Below, one piece after another: positions 52,516 to 62,213 of a stretch of DNA of 64,000 nt. Positions within the stretch are counted from its first letter, which is position 1, and every line of letters begins with the position of its first letter. The stretch comes from Paraburkholderia oxyphila NBRC 105797 (GTDB taxonomy: Bacteria > Pseudomonadota > Gammaproteobacteria > Burkholderiales > Burkholderiaceae). A program made the translations under genes and the position numbers. The DNA lies in assembly GCF_000685075.1 (NCBI RefSeq), contig NZ_BAYD01000044.1, forward strand, positions 18,087 to 82,086, read 5' to 3'. Below the pieces are notes generated by a model, which worked only from the letters and a program-made list of their open reading frames with translations, did no database searches and had not been told where the DNA came from.

Positions 52516-53943
52516 TCACTGCGGCTTCACGAGGACGTCCAGCGGCGCCGGCTGCGTGAGCGTCTCGGGCCGCAGGATCCGGTCGAGCTGCTCCTTCGAC
52601 AGCAACCCCTTGCGCAACACGATCTCATAGACGCTGCCGCCGGTGGCGTGCGCTTCCTGCGCGACGGCCGTCGCGTTCGCGTAGCCAATGTACGGATTGA
52701 GCGCCGTCACCACGCCGATCGAATTCTCCACGGTGGCGCGCAGTTTGTCCGCATTGGCCGTGATGCCTTTGACGCAGCGTTCGGCCAGCGTCAGGCAGCC
52801 GTTGCGCAGGTGGCTGACGCTCTTGAACAGGCTGTGTGCGATGATCGGCTCGAACGCGTTGAGCTGAAGCTGCCCGGCTTCGGCCGCGAAGCTGACGGTG
52901 ACGTCGTTGCCAATCACTTCGAAGGCAATCTGGTTCATCACCTCGGGGATCACCGGGTTCACCTTGCCGGGCATGATGCTCGAGCCGGCTTGCATCGGCG
53001 GCAGGTTGATCTCGCCAAGCCCGGCGCGCGGGCCGCTCGCTAGCAGACGCAGGTCGTTGCAGGTCTTGGAGAGCTTCACCGCCACGCGCTTGAGCACGCC
53101 GGAGAGTTGCACGAATGCGCCACAATCTTGCGTAGCCTCGAACAGGTTGGGCGCGGTCTCCAGCGCAATACCGGTGATGTCGCGCAGGCGCCGCAGCACC
53201 ACCGGCGCATAGGACGGATGCGCCGTGATGCCGGTGCCGATAGCGGTCGCGCCGAGGTTGATCTCGCAAATCAGCAGCGCGGCTTCACGCAGGCGCTGCT
53301 CGTCCTCTCCGAGCATCACCGCATAGGTGCTGAACTCCTGGCCGAGCGTCATGGGCACGGCGTCCTGCAACTGCGTGCGGCCCATCTTGATGATGTCGGC
53401 GAACTCGTCGGCCTTCGCCTCGAAGGCGCGGCGCAAGACCGCCATGGCATCCACGAGGCCGGCGATCCCGAACCATGTGGCGATCTTCAGTGCGCTCGGA
53501 TAGACGTCGTTGGTGCTCTGGCCGATGTTGACGTGCTCGTTGGGGTGCAGGTGCTGATACTCGCCCTTCTGGTGGCCAAGCAACTCGAGCGCGCGATTGG
53601 CGATCACCTCGTTGGCATTCATGTTGGTCGAGGTGCCGGCGCCGCCCTGAATCACGTCGACGACGAACTGCTCGTGGAGCTTGCCCGCCATCAGCTCCTG
53701 GCAGGCCGCCACGATCGCATCACAGCGCGGTTTGTCGAGCAGACCGAGCTCATGGTTGGCGAGTGCGGCCGCTTGCTTGATGGCGGCGAGTGCCTTGATC
53801 AACTCCGGGTAAATGGAGATCGGCGTGCCGGTGATCGGGAAATTCTCGATCGCGCGTAGCGTGTGTACGCCGTAGTAGGCATCGGCGGGGACTTTGCGAT
53901 CGCCCAACAGGTCGTGCTCGCTTCTGAAGTGTCCAGCTTGCAT
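52516..53943 (-). CDS. aspA: aspartate ammonia-lyase
   Basis: A 475-residue fumarase-superfamily enzyme. The signature GSSIMPGKVNP lies near residue 325, with TSTNMNANEVIANRA near residue 105, STNDVYPSA and the GQEFSTYAVML segment. AspA reversibly splits L-aspartate into fumarate and ammonia; the N-terminal EHDLLGDRKVPADAYYGVHT is AspA-like rather than FumC-like. It is monocistronic as far as can be seen. No asparaginase or DcuA gene is adjacent. Confidence 0.94.
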   Translation of the reverse strand: MQAGHFRSEHDLLGDRKVPADAYYGVHTLRAIENFPITGTPISIYPELIKALAAIKQAAALANHELGLLDKPRCDAIVAACQELMAGKLHEQFVVDVIQGGAGTSTNMNANEVIANRALELLGHQKGEYQHLHPNEHVNIGQSTNDVYPSALKIATWFGIAGLVDAMAVLRRAFEAKADEFADIIKMGRTQLQDAVPMTLGQEFSTYAVMLGEDEQRLREAALLICEINLGATAIGTGITAHPSYAPVVLRRLRDITGIALETAPNLFEATQDCGAFVQLSGVLKRVAVKLSKTCNDLRLLASGPRAGLGEINLPPMQAGSSIMPGKVNPVIPEVMNQIAFEVIGNDVTVSFAAEAGQLQLNAFEPIIAHSLFKSVSHLRNGCLTLAERCVKGITANADKLRATVENSIGVVTALNPYIGYANATAVAQEAHATGGSVYEIVLRKGLLSKEQLDRILRPETLTQPAPLDVLVKPQ

Positions 53944-54030
53944 GGCTACGCTCCTCGTGTTGTGGGTTCCGGTATTGCCGATGCCACGGGCAATGCAAAG
54001 AACGTATCGGCTATCACGATCAGGCCACGA

Positions 54031-55338
54031 TCAGGCCGGCGGCTGTCCCGGCGTGCCGTCCAGGATCCGGAGCTTGTCGGTCATATCGGGAAAGTTGTGA
54101 CCCGCCGCGCGAAGCTCGCTCACGAGCCGGTGTGCAACCGCCCTGCAGTGAGCCAGCGTCTCATGCAAGCGGGGCTCTGCCTGCAGGCCGGTCACCGCCT
54201 TCTCCAATTCAGCCGGAGACTCGCTCAGCAGAGCGGGCACCACTTCCTCCGGTGGTATCAGGGAGCCGTGGCTCAACAATTGTGCGGTCCAGTCGCATCC
54301 GAACAGCAGTGCACGCCGCTGGGCTTTGCGCGCTTCGTCCTGATCGAGCGTGGCGAGGCTGTGCCGGTTCTTCTGAATCTCAGCGCGCCACGTCGCGAGG
54401 ACGTCCGCACGCAACGCCGCTATCGCGTCGCCGAGCGACGCGTTCTGCCCGGCCGCCACGAGGCGACGCTCATCGAGTCTGTCGAGATGGTCCAGATAGT
54501 TTTCGAGGTACGGCTGCCAGTTCAACGGCAGCGCCGGCTTCTCGAAGAACGCGCGGCTGACTTCATTGAGTTCGTTGCGAATATCCTGAAGCGCCTGGTT
54601 GTCGGCAAGACGCGCTTCATGAACGTCGTGGGCCGTCACCATCTGCCGGTGCAGCGGAAAGAGCGGATTGCTGTGGCGGCGTTGCAGATGCCGTTCAGCC
54701 GCGCCCGGACGGCTGCTCCATTTCCAGTTGGGCAGCGATTTCGCGTCGAATTCGACCGCCTCTATCATCGGCCGGAAAACCGCTAGCGCTTCCTCCGTGG
54801 CATGGCGAAAGCAGTCTGCCAGCTTGTAGTCATTGCCTTGCAGGGGGACGTCCGCATTCCCCGCATAAGGCGAGTCGGGCCTCAGCCTGAGGGCGCCGGT
54901 GGCCAGAAAGAATTCCATCGGGAGTTCCACGGACAGGCCTTCCTGCCTGAACGTGCGCTGCTCGCCGGAAATGGCCTCGACGGAATGCGCGAGGCGGTTC
55001 TCGAAGTCGAGGAGCTCATCAATGGCGTCCCCTGACGACGGCTGCGCCGCATCGGCAAGCAGGCAAAAACTTTCGCGTGTCATCCTCGCCGCGATGGTGC
55101 CGTGCTTCTCGGCAAACAGCCAGAACCACAGGGCGAGCTGGTAGCCCTTGACCCCGTTTTGGGCGGTCGCTTCGACCTCGGGCGCGAACGCAATGCCGGG
55201 CGCGGCCCAGCGCGCGAACGGCGGGGTTCCCGCGCCCTGGTACATGCCCAGCAGTTGCCGTAACGACTCGTGCGTATCGGTGGGCCAGTTGCGCGCCTCC
55301 TCGGGGCGCTTCTCTGTTTTCCAGAACCTCCAGTCCAT
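54031..55338 (-). CDS. hypothetical protein, 435 residues
   Basis: I do not recognise this protein. It is soluble, with no signal peptide, starts MDWRFWKTEKRPEEARNW and is helix-rich. Regions stand out as WFWLFAEKHGTIAARMTRESF near residue 75, LLDFENRLAHSVEAI near residue 110, an Arg-rich centre (RPGAAERHLQRRH) and FGCDWTAQLLSHGSLIPPEEVV near residue 345. It looks like a cytoplasmic protein of a Burkholderiales-specific family. It is on the same strand as aspA and 87 bases upstream of it. Confidence 0.7.
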   Translation of the reverse strand: MDWRFWKTEKRPEEARNWPTDTHESLRQLLGMYQGAGTPPFARWAAPGIAFAPEVEATAQNGVKGYQLALWFWLFAEKHGTIAARMTRESFCLLADAAQPSSGDAIDELLDFENRLAHSVEAISGEQRTFRQEGLSVELPMEFFLATGALRLRPDSPYAGNADVPLQGNDYKLADCFRHATEEALAVFRPMIEAVEFDAKSLPNWKWSSRPGAAERHLQRRHSNPLFPLHRQMVTAHDVHEARLADNQALQDIRNELNEVSRAFFEKPALPLNWQPYLENYLDHLDRLDERRLVAAGQNASLGDAIAALRADVLATWRAEIQKNRHSLATLDQDEARKAQRRALLFGCDWTAQLLSHGSLIPPEEVVPALLSESPAELEKAVTGLQAEPRLHETLAHCRAVAHRLVSELRAAGHNFPDMTDKLRILDGTPGQPPA

Positions 55339-55578
55339 TCTCTACCTCGCAAGAGAGCAAGCGTATTGGTGCAACGCGCTGCGAGGGATACTTGCACACT
55401 CCGCCGAGGGCGTAAACCGGTGATGTCCTTCGTTGCCCGCTGTGTCCCCAATGGAATGGCAGAACCGATAGCCCGCTGCCTTCTGCGCGGCAAGGGTTGT
55501 GCTACAGCTTCGAATTCGTGACCTGGCTGTGCGACGGCCGCGGCGTGGCTCGACGCGCAACCGACGCAGGCGATTGCG

Positions 55579-56124
55579 CTATGAGTATTTACCCACGCCC
55601 GCATTGCCCTGTTTGTGTCGCAAGAATCTGCGCAGCACCCACGCGGCCGCAAGCCCCGGAAAGAGCACGGCGAACGGTGGCGCCAGCACGAACGCTGCAT
55701 CGCGACCGATGGGTGCATACGAGGTCTTGAGATCGTCCTCGGCAAACTGCCAGTGAAGCTGGTCCGCGACTTCCCTCGCGCTGACGTTGCGCGGCACCCC
55801 TTCAATCCGCTCGCCATCTCCGAGGCTCAACGTCAGCGAGCCGTCGCTGGCGGTCTGGATGGCGATATCGAGGCGCGAGTCTTGCCCAGGCGGACTGGCG
55901 GCGCACTTCCCTGGAGGCGGCGACTCGACCGCGCTCCCGGCATCGTCATGACCGAGACAGTCGAGCTGGTTCTGGACGGCCCGTTGAATCTCAATCGCGC
56001 TGGGCGTTAGCGGGGCGGTGAAATAGTGAGGCACCACGACCCATAGCGTGCCGACGATCCAAAACAGTGTAGCCACGGCCCAAAGGCGCAGCAGCGCGCG
56101 TCCCCATGCGATTCGTCCTGGCAT
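55579..56124 (-). CDS. hypothetical membrane protein, 181 residues
   Basis: A protein with two membrane helices (residues about 12-32 and 145-165) bracketing a periplasmic region of about 110 residues that contains two Cys, in LDCLGHD and GKCAAS, which could form a disulphide. The C-terminus is basic (RRFLRHKQGN). GGAGAC before 56124 supports the start. No family recognised. It is divergent from the PBP7-like gene. Confidence 0.65.
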   Translation of the reverse strand: MPGRIAWGRALLRLWAVATLFWIVGTLWVVVPHYFTAPLTPSAIEIQRAVQNQLDCLGHDDAGSAVESPPPGKCAASPPGQDSRLDIAIQTASDGSLTLSLGDGERIEGVPRNVSAREVADQLHWQFAEDDLKTSYAPIGRDAAFVLAPPFAVLFPGLAAAWVLRRFLRHKQGNAGVGKYS

Positions 56125-56338
56125 TGGTCTGTCTCCTGGCTCCATTGCCGCCGCGCCCGCCGTCGATTAGCCGTCGCCCAGCGCAATGCGTCCAGGATGG
56201 CATAGCTACCAGGGACGAAAAATTCCGTCCTCTTTCGCACACTCATTCCTGCAACGAGCAACTACAGTTTAGGTGTTGGGGACAATCCTGCACGCTTGAC
56301 CGGCCGTCGTCTGATCGCTGTCCCACGGTGTAAACGCC

Positions 56339-57325
56339 ATGAAAAATCTCGTCAGCGCGCTAGTGCTCGCCTCTGCGCCGTTCGTCGCGTGGGCCGATCC
56401 GCCATTCCTCTATTCACACAGCGCAATTGTCTACGACGTCGGGCGCGGCCAGGTCCTGCTGGAAAAGAACGCCGACGACGTCCAGCCGATCGCCTCGCTC
56501 ACCAAGCTGATGACGGCGATGATCGTGCTGGACAGCGGCCAGTCGTTGGGAGACACGGTGAGCGTCGACGATGACGACATCGATCGGCTCAAGCACTCGG
56601 GCTCGCGCATCCCGATCGGCGCGTCGCTCGAACGGGGCGAGATGCTGCGCCTGGCGCTGATGGCGTCCGAGAACCGCGCGGCGTCCGCGCTCTCGCGTGC
56701 GTTTCCGGGCGGCCAGCCGGCGTTCGTCGAGAAGATGAACCAAAAGGCGCGCGCGCTGCATATGGCCGATACGCATTTCGACGATCCGACCGGCCTCTCG
56801 CCGGACGATCGCTCGAGCGCACGCGACGTCGTGAAGATGGTGGCGGCCGCGTCGCACTATCCCTTGATCAGCGAATACACGACGCTGCCGCGCTACGAAG
56901 AGGAGATCGGCACGAGGACGAGGTTCTATCACAACACCGACCCGATAGTGCGCTCAGCCGATTGGGACGTGCTGGTCGCCAAGACTGGCTATATTCGCGA
57001 GGCGGGGCGCTGCATCGTAGTCGATGCCTACATGCCGAACGGGCAGGTGATGATTGCGCTGCTCGGCTCGCAAACATCGTGGGGGCGCTCGACCGATCTC
57101 GTCACGATACGGCGCTGGTTGAACGGCGACGAAACACCGGTTGTCGCGCCGCCGCACTATTACGCCAGCACCCGGCTGCATCATCACCATGCGTTGCTCG
57201 CGCATTCGCATCGCGTCAAGGTGCGGCTCGCCTCATACCGGACAGGCTCGGCAGCCAGCGTGCACCGGCAGACCGTCAAGCACCATGCCGGCAAGCGGGA
57301 ACACCATACGCCTGTTGCCGCCTGA
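56339..57325 (+). CDS. pbpG: D-alanyl-D-alanine endopeptidase (PBP7/PbpG-like)
   Basis: A 328-residue serine peptidase of the S11 family. The signal peptide ends near residue 20 (FVAWADPP). Catalytic motifs are SxxK at Ser53-Lys56 (SLTK), SxN at Ser110-Asn112 (SEN) and KTG at Lys215. PbpG cuts DD-crosslinks in peptidoglycan. The last 60 residues are an unusual His-rich basic extension (HHHHALLAHSH, KHHAGKREHH) beyond the catalytic domain. It is 20 bases upstream of the phosphorylase gene, probably a shared transcript. Confidence 0.92.
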   Translation: MKNLVSALVLASAPFVAWADPPFLYSHSAIVYDVGRGQVLLEKNADDVQPIASLTKLMTAMIVLDSGQSLGDTVSVDDDDIDRLKHSGSRIPIGASLERGEMLRLALMASENRAASALSRAFPGGQPAFVEKMNQKARALHMADTHFDDPTGLSPDDRSSARDVVKMVAAASHYPLISEYTTLPRYEEEIGTRTRFYHNTDPIVRSADWDVLVAKTGYIREAGRCIVVDAYMPNGQVMIALLGSQTSWGRSTDLVTIRRWLNGDETPVVAPPHYYASTRLHHHHALLAHSHRVKVRLASYRTGSAASVHRQTVKHHAGKREHHTPVAA

Positions 57326-57345
57326 GCTGAACCTGGGGAGGCATT

Positions 57346-59850
57346 GTGACCACTACCCCGACACCCGGCGCGAACCCTGGCGCCGAGCCCGCGCGTAGCG
57401 GCCTGAGCATCGACGCGCTGCGGCGCGGCGTGCTCGACAATCTGGTCTGCCTGCAGGCCCGCACGCCGGGCATTGCGACGCCGCAAGACTGGTACATGGC
57501 GCTGGCCTATAGCGTGCGTGACCGCATGCTGGCGCGCTGGGCCGCGACGATCCAGACCTATGCAGCACGCGATTTGCGCGTGGCGTGCTATCTCTCCGCC
57601 GAGTTCCTGATCGGACCGCAACTGGGCAACAATCTCATCAATCTCGGGATCGAGGACAACGCGCGCGCCGCCATGCGCGCGCTCGGCCAGGATCTCGACG
57701 AACTTCTCGCGCTCGAGGAAGAGCCGGGGCTCGGAAATGGCGGCCTCGGCAGGCTCGCGGCCTGTTATCTGGATTCGCTCGCGACGCTCGAAATTCCGTC
57801 CGTGGGCTACGGCATTCGCTATGAGTTCGGCATCTTCAATCAGGTCATCCGCGATGGCTGGCAGGTCGAAGTCACCGACCTCTGGCTGCAAAACGGCAAT
57901 CCCTGGGAGATCGTGCGCCCGAACGTGAACTACTACGTCTCGTTCGGCGGGCGTACCGAAATGTGGCACGACGAGCAAGGCCGCCTTCGCGTGCGCTGGC
58001 TGCCCGCGCGCATGGTCAAGGGCGTGGCGTGCGATACGCCCATGCCCGGCTTTCGGGTCAATACCTGCAACACGCTGCGCCTGTGGAAGAGCGAGGCGAT
58101 CGAGTCCTTCGACCTGCAGGACTTCAATGCTGGCGACTATTACCAGGCCGTGCAGGAAAAGGTGATCTCCGAAACGCTGTCCAAGGTCTTGTATCCGAAT
58201 GACGAGCCCGAAGCCGGCAAGCGCTTGCGCCTCGCACAGCAGTACTTCTTCGTCTCGTGCTCGCTGCAGGACATGCTGCGTCTGCTCGATCTCAAGGGCG
58301 AACCCGTTGCGCGTTTCGCCGACATGTTCACCGCGCAATTGAACGATACGCATCCGGCCATCGCCGTTGCGGAACTGATGCGCCTGCTCGTGGACGAGCG
58401 GCTGCTCCCCTGGGACGAGGCATGGGACATCACGCGCCGCACGCTCGCGTATACGAACCATACGCTCCTGCCTGAAGCGCTGGAGACGTGGGGGCTGCCG
58501 CTTTTTAGCCGGTTGCTGCCGCGTCCGCTCGAGATCATCTACGAGATCAACCGCCGCTTTATCGACGAGGTGCGGCAGACATTTCCCGGCGACGAAGCGC
58601 GTGTGGCGCGCATGTCGATCATCGACGAGGACGGCGAGAAGAAAGTGCGCATGGCCCATTTGTCGACCGTCGGCTGCCACGCGGTGAACGGTGTGGCCGC
58701 GCTGCATTCCGCGCTCCTCACGCAGACCGTGCTGCGCGACTTCGCGCAGATGTGGCCCGAACGTTTCCACAACGTCACGAACGGCGTCACGCCGCGCCGC
58801 TTTATTCTGCTCGGCAATCCGGGCCTTGCCCGGCTGCTTGACGAAACGGTGGGCGAGGGCTGGGTCACCGACCTCACGCGGCTGCGGAAGCTCGAGGCGC
58901 ATGCCGGCGATCCGGCGTTTCTGGAACAGTGGCGTGCGGTCAAGCGTGCGAACAAAGCGGTGCTGGCGGAGCGCATCCGCCACGTCACGAATGTCATCGT
59001 GGATCCCGACACGCTGTTCGATATTCAGGTCAAGCGTATTCACGAGTACAAGCGACAGCATCTGAACGCGCTTTATATCATCACGCTTTACCAGCGTCTG
59101 CGCCGCAATCTCGAGCAGGGCAGCGCGCCGCGCTGTTTTATCTTCGGCGGAAAGGCGGCACCAGGCTACGCCATGGCGAAACTGATGATCCGGCTGATCA
59201 CGGGCATCGCCGAGGTCGTGAACAACGATCCCGTCACCGAGGGCAGGCTCAAGGTCGTGTTCTATCCCGACTTCAATGTCAAGAACGCGCAATTCATCTA
59301 TCCCGCCGCGGATCTCTCCGAGCAGATTTCAACGGCCGGCAAGGAAGCGTCCGGCACCGGCAACATGAAATTCATGATGAACGGCGCGCTCACGATCGGC
59401 ACGCTGGATGGCGCCAATGTCGAGATCCGCGAAGAAGTGGGTGACGAAAATTTTTTTCTGTTCGGCCTGACCGCACAACAGGTGGAACGCATCAAACGCG
59501 AAGGCTATCGGCCCGCGCATTATGTCGAAGGCAATGCGGAACTGCGCGAGGTGTTGGACCTGATTGTCGGCGGGCACTTCTCGCGCGGCGACTCGCAGGT
59601 GTTTCGTCCGCTCGTCGAGAACCTGCTGCACGCCGATCCCTTCCTCGTGCTCGCCGATTACGCCGACTATGTGGCGTGTCAGGAGCGCGTGAGCGAGGCC
59701 TGGAAAGACGCGGCGCGCTGGACGCGCATGTCGATTCTCAACACGGCGCGCTCGGGGAAGTTCTCGTCGGATCGCGCGATTGGCGAATACTGCGAACGGA
59801 TCTGGAACATCGCTCCCGTCAGCATTGGCCTTGATCGCGAAACCGCATAG
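57346..59850 (+). CDS. glgP: glycogen/starch/alpha-glucan phosphorylase
   Basis: An 834-residue GT35 phosphorylase of normal length. It has the N-terminal block ACYLSAEFLIGPQLGNNLINLGI, the GLGNGGLGRLAACYLDS glycine-rich loop, QLNDTHPAIAVAELMRLL, and the cofactor site EASGTGNMKFMMNG with the pyridoxal phosphate Lys at residue 675. It releases glucose-1-phosphate from glycogen or maltodextrin. GTG start with GGGGAGG upstream. It is followed by glucose-handling genes (HAD phosphatase, glucokinase, sugar transporter). Confidence 0.95.
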   Translation: MTTTPTPGANPGAEPARSGLSIDALRRGVLDNLVCLQARTPGIATPQDWYMALAYSVRDRMLARWAATIQTYAARDLRVACYLSAEFLIGPQLGNNLINLGIEDNARAAMRALGQDLDELLALEEEPGLGNGGLGRLAACYLDSLATLEIPSVGYGIRYEFGIFNQVIRDGWQVEVTDLWLQNGNPWEIVRPNVNYYVSFGGRTEMWHDEQGRLRVRWLPARMVKGVACDTPMPGFRVNTCNTLRLWKSEAIESFDLQDFNAGDYYQAVQEKVISETLSKVLYPNDEPEAGKRLRLAQQYFFVSCSLQDMLRLLDLKGEPVARFADMFTAQLNDTHPAIAVAELMRLLVDERLLPWDEAWDITRRTLAYTNHTLLPEALETWGLPLFSRLLPRPLEIIYEINRRFIDEVRQTFPGDEARVARMSIIDEDGEKKVRMAHLSTVGCHAVNGVAALHSALLTQTVLRDFAQMWPERFHNVTNGVTPRRFILLGNPGLARLLDETVGEGWVTDLTRLRKLEAHAGDPAFLEQWRAVKRANKAVLAERIRHVTNVIVDPDTLFDIQVKRIHEYKRQHLNALYIITLYQRLRRNLEQGSAPRCFIFGGKAAPGYAMAKLMIRLITGIAEVVNNDPVTEGRLKVVFYPDFNVKNAQFIYPAADLSEQISTAGKEASGTGNMKFMMNGALTIGTLDGANVEIREEVGDENFFLFGLTAQQVERIKREGYRPAHYVEGNAELREVLDLIVGGHFSRGDSQVFRPLVENLLHADPFLVLADYADYVACQERVSEAWKDAARWTRMSILNTARSGKFSSDRAIGEYCERIWNIAPVSIGLDRETA

Positions 59851-59920
59851 CGACGCGGCTAGCGACACTGCCGCAGCGATGCTCGCTGGGCGGCAAGCGA
59901 GCGCTCGCCGCTTGATGCCT

Positions 59921-60595
59921 TCACGCGGGAAGCGCTTCTATGCCGAACCACGTGGGCACGCACGCCATCGCCTGATCGAGACTCTGAAGCATCGTCATGC
60001 TCACGCCGATGACCTCTTGCGTCGGCGGCTTCAGGTCGGGCACCGTTACGACGCGTATCCCCGCGCGATGTGCGGCAAGCACGCCGTTCTCACTATCTTC
60101 AAACGCCAGGCAATCGCCCGGCGATTTGCGCAGACGCGAAGCCGCCAGCTCATAGACGGCCGGATCGGGCTTGCCACGGGCGACTTCATCGCCCCCTGCA
60201 ATCGCATCGAAGAAGTCGAGCACGCCAACGCGTGCAAGCCGCGCCCGAATCTCCTGCCCGCCCGATGACGACGCTACCGCGCAGGGGATGCCGGCATTGG
60301 CCAGCGCGCTCAGCAGGCCATGGACGCCCGTCTTCAGTGGGTACACCGGTGGATTCGTTGGAGAGTGCAAGCGCTCCCGAACGCGCACAAGCGCTTCCTG
60401 AAAGAGCGGCTCGGCGCCGATCATCGTGGCTAGCATCGCGTGGCACTCAGGCAGCGACCTGCCGATGATCTCGGCATAGTCGACAGGGCGGATCTGTACC
60501 CCAATTTCTTGCGCGACGGCGATCCACGTGTTCATGATCGTTCGCTCCGAATCGATCAGTAACCCGTCCATGTCGAAGATTGCCGCAGAGAACAT
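59921..60595 (-). CDS. HAD-superfamily phosphatase/phosphoglucomutase-like
   Basis: A 224-residue HAD subfamily IA protein with motif I FDMDGLLIDSE (Asp8 nucleophile, Asp10), motif II VASSSGG, motif III Lys in ARGKPDP and motif IV FEDSENG. The layout matches YniC and beta-phosphoglucomutase types, which act on hexose phosphates. The start at 60595 is chosen because motif I begins there; the longer frame is not needed. It is convergent with glgP and close to glucokinase, in keeping with sugar phosphate metabolism. Confidence 0.9.
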   Translation of the reverse strand: MFSAAIFDMDGLLIDSERTIMNTWIAVAQEIGVQIRPVDYAEIIGRSLPECHAMLATMIGAEPLFQEALVRVRERLHSPTNPPVYPLKTGVHGLLSALANAGIPCAVASSSGGQEIRARLARVGVLDFFDAIAGGDEVARGKPDPAVYELAASRLRKSPGDCLAFEDSENGVLAAHRAGIRVVTVPDLKPPTQEVIGVSMTMLQSLDQAMACVPTWFGIEALPA

Positions 60596-60663
60596 ATTCA
60601 AAGAATCCGAAGTGCTTGAGTCAGCTGCCACTATAGCCGCACGGTGGCGCGCCATGTGGTCAA

Positions 60664-60897
60664 TTACGACGGAAATCTGCCTTGCCGCGCAACTTGTCGG
60701 GTATGTCGACGCGGAGCAAACGGTCGAGTTTGGCGGAGCATTGCAGATAGCGACGACGGCAAACCGAGCTGATGCCGGTTTCCCTGGCCCGCGCGGCGCA
60801 TCGCGAAAGCCAGATGGGCGGCGAGCGATGCATCCCTGACGTAGACGATCGGCAAGGGGAGCAGCATGGCCTTTTGAGCGTGCTTGCGATTTTGCAT
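60664..60897 (-). CDS. possible small protein, 77 residues
   Basis: A short frame downstream of glucokinase on the same strand. GAGGAAAC just before the ATG is a plausible ribosome site. The sequence (LLPLPIVYVRDASLAAHLAFAMRRAG) starts hydrophobic and becomes Arg-rich (PFAPRRHTRQVARQGRF). I recognise no family. It may be a real small gene or a chance frame. Confidence 0.35.
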   Translation of the reverse strand: MQNRKHAQKAMLLPLPIVYVRDASLAAHLAFAMRRAGQGNRHQLGLPSSLSAMLRQTRPFAPRRHTRQVARQGRFPS

Positions 60898-60947
60898 CGT
60901 TTCCTCGACGTGTCCCTGGCGAACGGGACAACGCGCGCTTGAAGGCG

Positions 60948-61982
60948 TCAGTCGTTGCCGGCGCCACGTTCTGGGGCGCTCGCCAGGTGCTCGGCGAGGA
61001 TCGCCGACACGCCGAGAAATGCCGGGTATTCGGCGGTGATGACATAGGTGGGCACGTTCGCGAGCCAGGCGTCGAAGCGGCCCTTGGCCTCGAAGCGCTG
61101 GCGGAACGACGAGCGCATGAATAGCTCGCCGAGTTTCGGTACGACCCCGCCGCCGAGATAAATGCCGCCCTGCGCGATGAGCGTCACCGCGAGGTTGCCC
61201 GCGAAGCTGCCGAGCATGCCGCAGAAGCATTCGACGGTTTCTGCCGCGAGCGCCTCGCCGTCGTGCGCGCGCTTGACGATTTCGGCCGGGTCGATGGTCG
61301 CGGCCAGCTTTTTCTCGTCGCGCGCGGCGAGCGCGCGATAGATCAGCTCGATGCCGGGGCCCGCGCACACGCGTTCGAACGACACGTGCGGCCACTTTTT
61401 GCGCGCGAACTGCAGCACGATGTCCTCGCGCTCGTCTTGCGGCGAGAAGCTCGCGTGGCCGCCTTCGCTGGCGAGCGCGATCCAGCGGTCGCCTGAGGGA
61501 ATCAGGCCCGAGACGCCGAGGCCCGTGCCCGGCCCGAGCAGGCCGATCACGCTGTTCTGGCGGCGCTGGCCGCCGCCCACCTGGGTGCGCTGCGTGTCGG
61601 TCAGGCCCGGCAGCGCCATGGCGAGCGCGGTGAAGTCGTTCACGACCCGCAGCGTGTCGAAGCCGAGGGCGCGGCGCGTGGCCTCGATCGAAAAGGTCCA
61701 GTCGTGATTGGTCATGCGCACCTGGTCGCCGTCGACGGGGTTCGCGATGGCGATGGCCGCGTGGTTCACGCGGACGACCTTTGTGTCCTGAAGGTACTGC
61801 TGGAGGACCTGGGCGACGCCCGGATAGCCGGCGCACGGATACACGCGCACCTGGCCGATCTCGCCCGGGCCCGTCTCCAGCGCGAAGCGTGCATTGGTTC
61901 CGCCGATGTCGGCGAGCAGCCGTGGTCCGTCGGCGTGCGGGCCCGCGCCAGGGGCGGGATTGTCAGGTGCATCAGTAGACAT
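60948..61982 (-). CDS. glk: glucokinase
   Basis: A 344-residue ROK-less bacterial glucokinase. The phosphate-binding DIGGTNARFAL starts near residue 25; LLGPGTGLGVSGLIP, the catalytic-site EGGHASFSP and the C-terminal IYLGGGVVPKL follow. It phosphorylates glucose to glucose-6-phosphate. In many Burkholderia glucokinase is fused to an RpiR/HexR regulator; here it stands alone at normal length. It is divergent from the sugar transporter gene across a HexR-like box. Confidence 0.94.
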   Translation of the reverse strand: MSTDAPDNPAPGAGPHADGPRLLADIGGTNARFALETGPGEIGQVRVYPCAGYPGVAQVLQQYLQDTKVVRVNHAAIAIANPVDGDQVRMTNHDWTFSIEATRRALGFDTLRVVNDFTALAMALPGLTDTQRTQVGGGQRRQNSVIGLLGPGTGLGVSGLIPSGDRWIALASEGGHASFSPQDEREDIVLQFARKKWPHVSFERVCAGPGIELIYRALAARDEKKLAATIDPAEIVKRAHDGEALAAETVECFCGMLGSFAGNLAVTLIAQGGIYLGGGVVPKLGELFMRSSFRQRFEAKGRFDAWLANVPTYVITAEYPAFLGVSAILAEHLASAPERGAGND

Positions 61983-62213
61983 CGAGTCTCACTCCTTCGT
62001 CGTTCGCCAGCCATGAGATGGCGTTGTCCCGTTCAATCCCCTTCTTCGAGGCGGCAGGTGCCGCGCAGCCTTGATGGGTGCGTAGTGAAAGGAAAAATAA
62101 GATTGACACTGTGATGTAGTTTAACTACAGTCGAGCGCCATGAACAGGACCGAGGCGAAGAAAAGCTGAGCGATGCCGCTCACCCGACCATTCGCCCCCC
62201 AGGAGACAAGACT
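61983..62213. promoter_or_regulatory. divergent glk / sugar transporter promoter with HexR-like box
   Basis: TGTAGTTTAACTACA (62115-62129) is a perfect 15-base inverted repeat that matches the HexR motif TGTARTTWAAYTACA. TTGACA at 62103-62108 just before it could be the -35 of the transporter promoter, so the box would cover the spacer. HexR (RpiR family) senses KDPG and controls glucose and Entner-Doudoroff genes. Confidence 0.75.

Noticed and set aside
57184..59292. 702-residue minus-strand open frame
   Set aside because: Fully opposite pbpG and glgP; no motif and a low-quality residue mix.
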